A stretch of DNA of 5,013 bases from Dehalococcoidia bacterium (GTDB taxonomy: Bacteria > Chloroflexota > Dehalococcoidia > Dehalococcoidales > Fen-1064): assembly GCA_011192055.1 (NCBI GenBank), contig DUES01000106.1, positions 1 through 5,013 of the forward strand. The letters are read 5' to 3'. The notes below the pieces were generated by a model. It ran no database searches. It was not told the DNA's origin and saw nothing but the letters and a program-made list of their open reading frames with translations. Positions 1 through 5,013 of this stretch are shown here, piece after piece. Numbering within the stretch: the stretch's first letter is position 1; each line of letters begins with the position of its first letter. The translations under genes were made by a program, and so were the position numbers.

Positions 1-260
1 ATAAAGGGCAAATCACCGACTACCAGGGTGTTTTCGGTGCCCCTGACTACTGCTTTGGTGTGGTGCAACATGACTTCCAGCGTCACCGGAATAGTTGAAT
101 CATAACCGAGTACTACCATACCAAGGCTGTCACCTACCAGGATAAGGGGTATTCCTACCTGGTCAACAATCTTGGCGGTCGAGTAATCGTAGGCTGTGAC
201 CATGGTGATTTTTTCACCCTTTTCTTTCAGCTCCCTGATATCATTGATTGTAATGCGCAT
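1..260 (-). CDS. panB: 3-methyl-2-oxobutanoate hydroxymethyltransferase (ketopantoate hydroxymethyltransferase), N-terminal part
   Basis: This is the first 86 codons of PanB, cut by the left edge of the window. PanB transfers a one-carbon unit from 5,10-methylenetetrahydrofolate to 3-methyl-2-oxobutanoate to give ketopantoate, the first committed step of cytosolic pantothenate (vitamin B5) synthesis. The translation shows the family N-terminus: TAYDYSTAK at residues 22-30, [15 protein letters not shown] at 42-56, a VTLE..LHHTKAV block at 59-71, and VVGDLPF at 80-86. Asp44 and Asp83 match the two aspartates that bind Mg2+ in the E. coli enzyme (Asp45, Asp84). The start ATG (258-260) follows a GGAGGAGG sequence in the 11-base gap after panD, so the two genes are surely co-transcribed and probably translationally linked. 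The rest of this roughly 265-280 residue enzyme lies outside the window. Identification is secure. Confidence 0.96.
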   Translation of the reverse strand, partial: MRITINDIRELKEKGEKITMVTAYDYSTAKIVDQVGIPLILVGDSLGMVVLGYDSTIPVTLEVMLHHTKAVVRGTENTLVVGDLPF

Positions 261-271
261 TGTCCTCCTCC

Positions 272-643
272 TTAGACGGGTACAGTCTCGGTGTGCCGTG
301 CAGTTGAAGTACTAACGTTGTCAGCATTGACAAATACCAGCCGTGGTGTGAAATCCGGGATGTCCTCTTCATGGACCTGGCAGTAGGAGAGGATGATGAC
401 CGTGTCTCCGATTGAGACCAGCCTGGCTGCCGCTCCGTTAAGACATATTTCGCTCTCACCGCCTTCTATAGCGTAGGTTATCAGCCGGGAACCATTATTG
501 ACGTCCAGCACGTGGACCTGTTCAAAAGGCAGGATATCCGCTTCCTGCATAAACTTGCGGTCAATGGTGATACTACCCTCGTAATTGATGTCAGCCCCGG
601 TTACGCGGGCTCGATGGATTTTGCTCTTGAGCATGGAGCGCAT
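272..643 (-). CDS. panD: Aspartate 1-decarboxylase (pyruvoyl-dependent), complete
   Basis: PanD decarboxylates L-aspartate to beta-alanine, which PanC joins to pantoate in pantothenate synthesis. The 123-residue length fits the family (E. coli 126). The N-terminus [15 protein letters not shown] aligns with the E. coli protein without gaps except one residue. The proenzyme self-cleavage site is visible as YEGS at residues 21-24: cleavage between Gly23 and Ser24 would turn Ser24 into the pyruvoyl group. Other expected residues are Lys8, Arg53, Tyr57 (in ITYAIEGG) and the NGAAA motif at 69-73. The start was chosen by alignment to the family N-terminus and by GGGAGGA (minus strand, 652-658) eight bases ahead. 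PanD lies 52 bases after the lipoprotein gene and 11 bases before panB. The last 15 or so residues (after VFVNADN) are a variable tail. Nothing is missing or broken. Confidence 0.97.
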   Translation of the reverse strand: MRSMLKSKIHRARVTGADINYEGSITIDRKFMQEADILPFEQVHVLDVNNGSRLITYAIEGGESEICLNGAAARLVSIGDTVIILSYCQVHEEDIPDFTPRLVFVNADNVSTSTARHTETVPV

Positions 644-665
644 TGGGTTTGTCCTCCCGGTGAAT

Positions 666-679
666 TAATATAATATAAT
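666..679. repeat. Short AT-rich tandem repeat in the gap before panD
   Basis: TAATA is repeated almost three times (TAATATAATATAAT) in the 52-base gap between the lipoprotein gene and panD. On the minus strand it reads ATTATATTATATTA, which could serve as a -10 region for an internal panD promoter, but no fitting -35 box is visible. Most likely it is simply an unstructured spacer ahead of the panD ribosome binding site. Confidence 0.5.
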
Positions 680-695
680 GTTCCGGCTTCCTGAT

Positions 696-1121
696 TTACT
701 GTGTCTGCAGCAGGTTGCCAAGTATTCTGTGTATAATAGCCGCTCCCGTAGAACTGAACCATTCCGATGTAATAACCAGACCGTTCTGCAGGAAGATTGT
801 CAGGTATTTGGTGTTGGTCGGGTCCGGTTTGATTACTAGTACCACGAAGGGGGCATCGGTGTCTCCGATTTCGCCACCTTCCACTGCTTTAAATGTCCAG
901 CTACCGTTAGCCTGTTTCTCAAGTTTCTGCGCCGGATAGATTGTCATCCGGTCTTTCAGGGTGTCTGTCATCAGCCCCTGCACATGTTCAAGTGTCTGAC
1001 CATACTCTATCAGGCCCTGCAGGTGCTTGTTGCTGTTAACGGGGGGATTTACACCACATCCTGAAAGTAAAGCTCCGACGACTGTCAGTGCGACCAGGCA
1101 GGAAAATGCCCGGTATTTCAT
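696..1121 (-). CDS. Small predicted lipoprotein of unknown function in the pan operon
   Basis: This encodes 141 residues. The N-terminus is a classic lipoprotein signal: Lys2 and Arg4, a hydrophobic stretch at residues 8-19, then the lipobox LSGC at 19-22, with Cys22 the predicted lipidated residue. Mature residues 23-141 contain no motif I recognise. They look like a small mixed alpha/beta domain: a Gln/Leu/Glu-rich helix-like stretch (about 33-55), then probable strands at about 74-79 (SWTFKA), 91-98 (PFVVLVIK), 105-111 and 113-119, and a final helix at 126-140. The reading frame stays open upstream to 1196, but ATG 1119-1121 is chosen because AAGGAGG lies just ahead of it and the signal peptide begins there. 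It starts 40 bases after the DUF2520 gene stops and ends 52 bases before panD, so it is in the same transcription unit. A link to pantothenate is inferred from position only; the function is unknown. Confidence 0.85.
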   Translation of the reverse strand: MKYRAFSCLVALTVVGALLSGCGVNPPVNSNKHLQGLIEYGQTLEHVQGLMTDTLKDRMTIYPAQKLEKQANGSWTFKAVEGGEIGDTDAPFVVLVIKPDPTNTKYLTIFLQNGLVITSEWFSSTGAAIIHRILGNLLQTQ

Positions 1122-1125
1122 ATTT

Positions 1126-1132
1126 CCTCCTT
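1126..1132 (-). promoter_or_regulatory. Ribosome binding site that fixes the lipoprotein start
   Basis: On the minus strand this reads AAGGAGG, four bases before ATG 1119-1121. It decides between this start and an in-frame ATG at 1194-1196, which lies inside the preceding gene and would add 25 residues ahead of the signal peptide. Confidence 0.85.
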
Positions 1133-1161
1133 GACTTCCTGTAATTGGTTCAATATTCAAT

Positions 1162-2025
1162 CTATTCTTTATCCTCAAGCAGGGCCAGCAGAGCATCGGC
1201 CTGCTCCTGGTTGATTCTTCCTTTTGCCAGTGCTACCGGCACGGTCTGTCGTCCCAGGTCACGGTAGGTTGGCAGCAGGGCGGGGGCCGCTTTTTCCATT
1301 GCTTCCAGGTGTTTCCTGATAGTCCCGGTATCACCGCGTGCAATCGGCCCGGTCAGCCCCTGGGGTATACCTACACGGTCGATATTGGCAATCGTACCGC
1401 GCAGTAATGGCAGAAGCGCCTGCGTGGCTTCATCCGGTGTGACATCGAACGTCTGCCACAGGTCTGTAGCCAGCTTGACTAGTGTAACCATGTAGTTGCA
1501 GGCCATAACGGCGGCAGCATGGTAGAGCACCTTGGCTCCTGCCTTGAGCTCTATTGCATGCCCGTCGAGGGAGGTGGCTAATTCCTTGAGTGAACTCAAT
1601 AAAGGCTCTTCAGCCTCAATTGCAAAGGTGGACCCGGCAATATTGCTGATAGCCTGTTCCACGCTGGCAAATGTTTGCAGGGGGTGAAAAGCACCGACGC
1701 CGGCGCCCTGTTTTCTGGCCGGTTCAAGGGTACCAACGGAATCGGCTCCGCTGCAGTGAACGACACTCTGGCCAGGGTGCCACGTTATCCCGGACACCAC
1801 CGGACCGACAGCATCGTCGGGTGTGGTAATGAAGACAAGCTCGGAAGCATCCGCTACTGCCTGACCGCTATCCAGTGCGAGACAACCGTTTATTGCCCCG
1901 GAAAGTTTCTTTGCGGAGTCGGGGGTACGACTGAAGACAGCTACCACGGGATAACCGCGGTCACTAAGTCTCTTTGCCAGTGCTGTGCCTACGGTTCCCG
2001 CTCCGATGAAACCCAGCTTAAGCAT
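1162..2025 (-). CDS. Rossmann-fold and DUF2520 domain oxidoreductase (possible PanG-type ketopantoate reductase)
   Basis: This 287-residue protein has two parts. Residues 1 to about 125 form an NAD(P)-binding Rossmann domain: GFIGAGTVG at 5-13 gives GxGxxG (Gly8, Gly10, Gly13), and FSRT at 31-34 is a likely cofactor-selecting loop. An HCSGADS block (90-96) and GAFHPLQTF (111-119) follow. Residues of about 130-285 match the helical DUF2520 domain, with KVLYHAAAVMACNY at 165-178 and TGPIARGD at 225-232. The fold resembles ketopantoate reductase, pyrroline-5-carboxylate reductase and 6-phosphogluconate dehydrogenase relatives. DUF2520 genes are often found beside panB, panC and panD, and I recall that the Francisella ketopantoate reductase PanG is of a related non-PanE type. 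Reduction of ketopantoate to pantoate is therefore plausible, but it is inferred from context. ATG 2023-2025 follows TGGAGGA (2031-2037). It is the first gene of the leftward operon. The family call is firm; the reaction is not. Confidence 0.9.
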   Translation of the reverse strand: MLKLGFIGAGTVGTALAKRLSDRGYPVVAVFSRTPDSAKKLSGAINGCLALDSGQAVADASELVFITTPDDAVGPVVSGITWHPGQSVVHCSGADSVGTLEPARKQGAGVGAFHPLQTFASVEQAISNIAGSTFAIEAEEPLLSSLKELATSLDGHAIELKAGAKVLYHAAAVMACNYMVTLVKLATDLWQTFDVTPDEATQALLPLLRGTIANIDRVGIPQGLTGPIARGDTGTIRKHLEAMEKAAPALLPTYRDLGRQTVPVALAKGRINQEQADALLALLEDKE

Positions 2026-2057
2026 GGCTGTCCTCCACCCTGTATATCCCTAAAATA

Positions 2058-2086
2058 AATATACCCTCTCCGGCATAACCAGACAG
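2058..2086 (-). promoter_or_regulatory. Weak candidate promoter for the leftward pan operon
   Basis: On the minus strand, TATATT (2058-2063) would be the -10 box, 33 bases before the DUF2520 start codon. CTGTCT (2081-2086), 17 bases upstream of it, would be the -35 box. The -10 is a reasonable match (5 of 6) and the spacing is ideal, but the -35 match is poor. A leftward promoter must exist in this area; this is only the best candidate by eye. Confidence 0.35.
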
Positions 2087-2210
2087 GGCATTAATAAATC
2101 TCCGCTATTACTGCCGTCTCGGTCATGTCAGATCCAAGCGACCACTACCTGTTGTCTTACCGGGAGTAGTATTCAGCAGGCTCACCGCATTGTCGATTGC
2201 CCGCGCTCTC

Positions 2211-2221
2211 CCGATAATCGG
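2211..2221. repeat. 11-base perfect palindrome, possible operator
   Basis: CCGATAATCGG is a 5-base inverted repeat around a single central A. It lies 35 bases upstream of the first of three plus-strand TATAAT boxes. The size and position would suit a dimeric repressor or activator site. The loop is too short for a terminator hairpin. One 11-base palindrome can occur by chance, so the regulatory role is a guess. Confidence 0.35.
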
Positions 2222-2330
2222 ATTTTAGCAGTGTGGTTTCCGTTTGTCAACAGGTTATAATGTCCCTGAATAATCCCGTAGTATGGCTATTTGGGGTTGA
2301 TTTTACGGAGTATAATAAGACACTATCTAG

Positions 2331-2339
2331 TGATATAAT
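2331..2339 (+). promoter_or_regulatory. Extended -10 promoter for the radical SAM operon
   Basis: TGATATAAT is a perfect extended -10 element (TGn followed by consensus TATAAT at 2334-2339). It predicts transcription starting near 2346 and a 5' leader of only about 22 bases, just enough for the ribosome binding site at 2358. No good -35 box sits 16-18 bases upstream, as is common for extended -10 promoters. Two further TATAAT boxes at 2256-2261 and 2311-2316 lie upstream on the same strand, also without well-spaced -35 boxes. Confidence 0.6.
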
Positions 2340-2357
2340 TGTGCCGGGTCAGCATTC

Positions 2358-2362
2358 GGAGG
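2358..2362 (+). promoter_or_regulatory. Ribosome binding site that fixes the radical SAM start
   Basis: GGAGG lies five bases before ATG 2368. The frame is open further upstream (GTG 2233, ATG 2260), but those starts have no ribosome binding site and would put the predicted promoter inside the gene. Confidence 0.85.
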
Positions 2363-2367
2363 GTGGA

Positions 2368-3408
2368 ATGCACGAAGCGATGCTCTATGAGAAGCTTCCG
2401 GGTTCCAGGGTCAGGTGCGGTACCTGCCAGTGGCGCTGCAACATCAGCCCGAGCAGGTACGGTTTCTGCGGGATGTACCGGAACGTAGACGGCGTTCTCC
2501 GGAATATCAGCTATGCGCAGGTCTCGTCGCTTGCCGTGGACCCTGTCGAGAAGAAACCCCTGTTTCATTTCTACCCTGATACCCAGGTCTTTTCAGTAGG
2601 AGGCTGGAGCTGCAACTTCAAGTGCCGGGGGTGCCAGAACTGGCAGATTTCTGCTACCCGGGATATGGAAATGTGGCATGGTAACCGGGAGATTATGCCG
2701 CGGGAGCTTGTCAGTCTGGCCGAACGCTACGAATGTGACGGCATTGCATGGACATATAACGAACCAAGTGTATGGTTCGAATACACCGTGGACTCAGCCC
2801 GCCTGGCAAAAGAGAAAGGTCTTTACACGGTATACGTGACCAACGGTTATCTGACTCCTGAAGCCCTGGACAGTATCGGTCCTTATCTTGATGCCTGGAG
2901 GGTGGATGTAAAAGGTTTCACCGATTCCGTCTACCGCCAGATGTGCGGGATAAGCCACTGGCGCGGAATACTGGATGTTGCCGAACGTGCCAAAACGAAA
3001 TGGAATATGCATGTTGAAGTCGTCACGAATGTCGTCCCTGCGCTGAATGATGATGACGAGCAGCTTAAAGGTATTGCACGGTGGATACGTAACAGCCTGG
3101 GTCAACTGACACCGTGGCACGTGACCAGGTTTCACCCGCAGTACGAGATGACCGGCATTCCATCGACGCCTGTCTCAACTCTTGAGCACGCCCGCGATAT
3201 CGGCCTGAAAGCCGGTCTGAAGTTCGTCTACCTGGGAAATGTTCCCGGCCACGAGTCGGAAAACACGGTCTGCTACTCCTGTGGAAAGCAGGTTGTAGCC
3301 AGGGCTGGTTATGAAACGACAGTGATATCTCTGAATGGTTCGAGGTGTAGGTACTGCGGAGCCGAACTTGGTTTCCGGGGATCCGGCGCAGGAGGTGAAC
3401 ATGGTTAG
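2368..3408 (+). CDS. AmmeMemoRadiSam system radical SAM enzyme
   Basis: This 346-residue protein belongs to the radical SAM family that travels with MEMO-like and AMMECR1 proteins. Its start, [10 protein letters not shown], is the family's usual N-terminus. Residues 17-34 carry an extra cluster (Cys17, Cys20, Cys24, Cys34). The radical SAM motif CNFKCRGC at 82-89 gives Cys82, Cys86 and Cys89 for the [4Fe-4S] cluster that cleaves S-adenosylmethionine. Core features include [13 protein letters not shown] at 127-139, YVTNGYL at 156-162, AWRVDVKGF at 176-184 and [12 protein letters not shown] at 250-261. The C-terminus has a zinc-ribbon-like pair, CYSC (302-305) and CRYC (327-330). The fold is close to pyruvate formate-lyase activating enzymes, but the substrate is unknown; installing a radical on, or modifying, the partner protein is one possibility. 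It overlaps the next gene by 8 bases. The family assignment is firm and the cytosolic location is inferred from the lack of a signal peptide. Confidence 0.95.
   Translation: MHEAMLYEKLPGSRVRCGTCQWRCNISPSRYGFCGMYRNVDGVLRNISYAQVSSLAVDPVEKKPLFHFYPDTQVFSVGGWSCNFKCRGCQNWQISATRDMEMWHGNREIMPRELVSLAERYECDGIAWTYNEPSVWFEYTVDSARLAKEKGLYTVYVTNGYLTPEALDSIGPYLDAWRVDVKGFTDSVYRQMCGISHWRGILDVAERAKTKWNMHVEVVTNVVPALNDDDEQLKGIARWIRNSLGQLTPWHVTRFHPQYEMTGIPSTPVSTLEHARDIGLKAGLKFVYLGNVPGHESENTVCYSCGKQVVARAGYETTVISLNGSRCRYCGAELGFRGSGAGGEHG
3391..3395 (+). promoter_or_regulatory. Ribosome binding site for the MEMO-AMMECR1 fusion, inside the upstream gene
   Basis: GGAGG lies five bases before ATG 3401 and within the last codons of the radical SAM gene, whose stop is at 3406-3408. 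This fixes the start (the frame is also open from 3335) and implies translational coupling of the two proteins. Confidence 0.88.
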
Positions 3409-4714
3409 AGAACCGGTGGTTGCCGGACAATTCTATCCGGGCAGCCCCGACCGTTTACGGCAGATGATTGAGAGACTCACTGATTCTGACGCGGAAAAAG
3501 AAGACGTCATTGGAGTGGTAATGCCTCATGCCGGCTATGAATATTCGGGGCCGGTGGCCGGGGCAACAATATCCAGGGTAAGATTCAGGGATACCTTTGT
3601 TATCATGGGACCGAGCCATACCGGAATGGGACAGCCCTTCAGTATCATGACCGAAGGCACCTGGAGGACTCCGCTGGGAGACATTCAGATTGATTCCGGC
3701 CTGGGTAAGAAGATACTGGAACTATCCGGCTTTCTGAGAGAGGACAACCTGGCCCACATGCAGGAACATGCCATTGAGGTACAATTACCTTTCCTGCAGT
3801 ATTTCAAACCTGATATAAAGATTGTACCGGTCATTCTTGCCCCGGCCGATGTTTCCGTTTACCGGGAAATCGGACTGGCAATAGCGGGTGCAATCAGGGA
3901 GTTGGAGGAAGACGCAGTACTGATAGCATCCGGTGATATGACACACTACGAGCCACAACAGTCGGCGGAGAAAAAGGACAGGGAAGGAATTGCGGCAATA
4001 CTTGAGCTTGATGAGGAGAAGCTGCTGGAACGCGTGCATGAGCTGAACATATCGATGTGCGCCTATGCACCGGCAGCGACCATGATTGTTGCTGCTAAAG
4101 AACTCGGAGCCGGAGAGACAGAACTGGTCCGGTACCAGACCAGCGGCGATACTTCCGGGGACTACTCGGCGGTAGTGGGTTATGCCGGGATAATCATCCG
4201 GAAAAGTACTGCATCGCCACTGGTACGCCTGGCCCGGCAGGCTGTCAGTGCATACGTCCGGCAAGGGAAGAGGATTCGGCCCGAAAATGTCACCGGTGAT
4301 ATGAAAGAGAGGGCCGGGGTTTTTGTGTCCATTCACAAGCACCATGACCTGCGCGGGTGTATCGGGACATTCGAACCGGTAGAGAGCAATATCGCCGAAG
4401 AAATTATCAGTAACGCAATCAGTTCAGCGACCAGGGACCCCCGGTTTCATCCGGTCAGTCCGGACGAGCTTGATGAGCTTGACTATAGCGTTGATGTCCT
4501 GACAACTCCGGAACCGGTTGACAGTGTCGACCAGTTAGACCCACGGCGGTACGGGGTCATTGTCGAGGCCGGCTGGAGACGGGGCTTGCTGCTCCCCGAC
4601 CTTGAAGAAGTGGATACTGTGGAGCGGCAGATTGAAATTTGCCGTATGAAAGCCGGGATAGGTCCCGATGAAACGGTTGACCTTTACCGCTTTGAAGTAA
4701 GAAGACACAAGTAA
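3401..4714 (+). CDS. AmmeMemoRadiSam system fused protein: MEMO-like domain (B) plus AMMECR1 domain (A)
   Basis: This 437-residue protein joins two families that are often separate genes. Residues 1 to about 267 form a MEMO-like domain, related in fold to LigB-type extradiol dioxygenases. It opens with [13 protein letters not shown] and has [10 protein letters not shown] (41-50), GPSHTG (70-75), [15 protein letters not shown] (119-133), SGDMTHY (177-183), Cys220 in ISMCAYAPA, and [17 protein letters not shown] (248-264). His43, His73, Asp179, His182 and Cys220 correspond to the metal-site residues of human MEMO1 (His49, His81, Asp189, His192, Cys244), so metal binding is likely intact. Residues from about 272 to 437 form an AMMECR1 domain with the hallmark [10 protein letters not shown] (317-326), [10 protein letters not shown] (343-352), [13 protein letters not shown] (361-373) and [17 protein letters not shown] (384-400). 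No signal peptide is present. Fusion and overlap with the radical SAM gene point to one complex or pathway. The reaction is not known to me; the domain calls are firm. Confidence 0.95.
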   Translation: MVREPVVAGQFYPGSPDRLRQMIERLTDSDAEKEDVIGVVMPHAGYEYSGPVAGATISRVRFRDTFVIMGPSHTGMGQPFSIMTEGTWRTPLGDIQIDSGLGKKILELSGFLREDNLAHMQEHAIEVQLPFLQYFKPDIKIVPVILAPADVSVYREIGLAIAGAIRELEEDAVLIASGDMTHYEPQQSAEKKDREGIAAILELDEEKLLERVHELNISMCAYAPAATMIVAAKELGAGETELVRYQTSGDTSGDYSAVVGYAGIIIRKSTASPLVRLARQAVSAYVRQGKRIRPENVTGDMKERAGVFVSIHKHHDLRGCIGTFEPVESNIAEEIISNAISSATRDPRFHPVSPDELDELDYSVDVLTTPEPVDSVDQLDPRRYGVIVEAGWRRGLLLPDLEEVDTVERQIEICRMKAGIGPDETVDLYRFEVRRHK

Positions 4715-4741
4715 ATAACTGCAATAGGTAAGGAGTAACAG

Positions 4742-5013
4742 ATGATTAAAGACATCATCCTTAAAAATCGTAGCTACCGTCGTTTTTACCAGGACACCGC
4801 CATAGAGAAGGAAACGCTGGTTGAACTGGTTGACCTGGCCCGGTGTTCCGCTTCAGGGTCCAACCGTCAGCCGCTCAAGTACCTGCTGTCGTGGACACCG
4901 GAGAGAAATACGCAGGTATTTGCCAACCTTGCCTGGGCAGCCGCTCTCCCTGACTGGCCGGGACCGGAGGAAGGCGAACGTCCTACAGCCTATATCATCA
5001 TCCTGGGAGATAC
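4742..5013 (+). CDS. Nitroreductase-family flavoprotein, N-terminal part
   Basis: The first 90 codons of a nitroreductase-like gene run off the right edge. These enzymes bind FMN and transfer hydride from NAD(P)H to varied acceptors in the cytosol. The N-terminus shows the expected FMN phosphate-binding pattern, NRSYRRF at residues 9-15, then LVELVDLARCSASGSNRQPL at 26-45, where Ser38, Asn41 and Gln43-Pro44 fall in the family's flavin-contacting loop. WAAALPDWPGPEEGERP at 65-81 and the strand AYIIILGD at 83-90 resemble a subgroup common in anaerobes. ATG 4742 follows AAGGAG (4730-4735) with six bases between. The gene begins 27 bases after the MEMO-AMMECR1 fusion on the same strand, with no terminator between, so it is probably in that operon. 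Substrate unknown; the C-terminal half is not visible. Confidence 0.9.
   Translation, partial: MIKDIILKNRSYRRFYQDTAIEKETLVELVDLARCSASGSNRQPLKYLLSWTPERNTQVFANLAWAAALPDWPGPEEGERPTAYIIILGD

Larger units (their letters stand above)
2026..2367. other. Divergent intergenic region between the pan and AmmeMemoRadiSam operons
   Basis: About 340 bases lie between two divergent gene starts, with no convincing gene on either strand. The outer thirds are AT-rich and hold the promoter candidates. The middle (about 2100-2225) is more GC-rich and holds the palindrome at 2211-2221 and a loose inverted pair CGGGAG (2161-2166) / CTCCCG (2208-2213). I see no tRNA, riboswitch core or intrinsic terminator. Both operons must start here unless a promoter lies inside a gene. 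Confidence 0.8.

Noticed and set aside
1122..1196. Longer lipoprotein starting at 1196
   Set aside because: It would overlap the DUF2520 gene by 35 bases and bury the signal peptide behind 25 unrelated residues; AAGGAGG precedes the internal ATG at 1119-1121.
1675..2058. 127-codon open frame on the plus strand
   Set aside because: It lies antisense to the well-supported DUF2520 gene, and its translation is low-quality and unlike any family I know. It is a shadow frame.
2090..2125. Tiny minus-strand open frame (11 residues, MTETAVIAEIY) ahead of the pan operon, as a possible leader peptide
   Set aside because: It has no ribosome binding site, no run of a regulatory amino acid and no attenuator hairpin after it.
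2100..2225. Riboswitch, T-box or tRNA in the divergent gap
   Set aside because: I could not fold a tRNA cloverleaf or see a conserved riboswitch core, and no terminator hairpin with a T-run is present.
2244..2261. TTGTCA followed by TATAAT as a promoter
   Set aside because: Both hexamers are good, but only six bases separate them, far from the 16-18 needed.
2233..2367. N-terminal extension of the radical SAM gene to GTG 2233 or ATG 2260
   Set aside because: The extra residues do not resemble the family, no ribosome binding site precedes these starts, the best promoter lies within this stretch, and GGAGG is perfectly placed for ATG 2368.
3785..4345. 186-codon open frame on the minus strand
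   Set aside because: It is antisense to the MEMO-AMMECR1 gene, whose domains are unmistakable. The predicted peptide is rich in Cys, Pro, Tyr and Arg as expected of a shadow frame.

Overview
The window looks like ordinary chromosomal DNA of an anaerobic bacterium. It carries two divergently oriented gene groups separated by a promoter-bearing gap of about 340 bases. Base composition is moderate, every gene has a strong GGAGG-type ribosome binding site, and spacing is tight. There is no sign of mobile elements, tRNA, rRNA or CRISPR. The AmmeMemoRadiSam genes, a radical SAM enzyme and a flavin nitroreductase-like gene suggest an anaerobe. A Chloroflexota lineage of the Dehalococcoidia type is my best guess, but it rests on general resemblance and not on a marker gene.

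Left half (minus strand, read from 2025 down to 1): a pantothenate-type operon. The order is a Rossmann/DUF2520 oxidoreductase, a small lipoprotein of unknown function, panD (aspartate 1-decarboxylase) and panB (ketopantoate hydroxymethyltransferase, cut by the window edge). PanD makes beta-alanine and PanB makes ketopantoate. The DUF2520 protein sits where a ketopantoate reductase would be useful, so it may supply that step. PanC is not in the window. The lipoprotein is the odd member.

Middle (2026-2367): a divergent intergenic region. It holds an extended -10 promoter with consensus TATAAT just ahead of the rightward operon, two further TATAAT boxes, a weak candidate promoter for the leftward operon and an 11-base palindrome.

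Right half (plus strand, 2368 to the end): an AmmeMemoRadiSam operon. It encodes a radical SAM enzyme with extra N- and C-terminal cysteine clusters. Overlapping it by 8 bases is a single protein that fuses a MEMO-like domain to an AMMECR1 domain. After a 27-base gap comes the start of a nitroreductase-family flavoprotein. The system is widely conserved, and its human homologues are MEMO1 and AMMECR1, but to my knowledge its reaction is not known. This makes it the most interesting content of the window.
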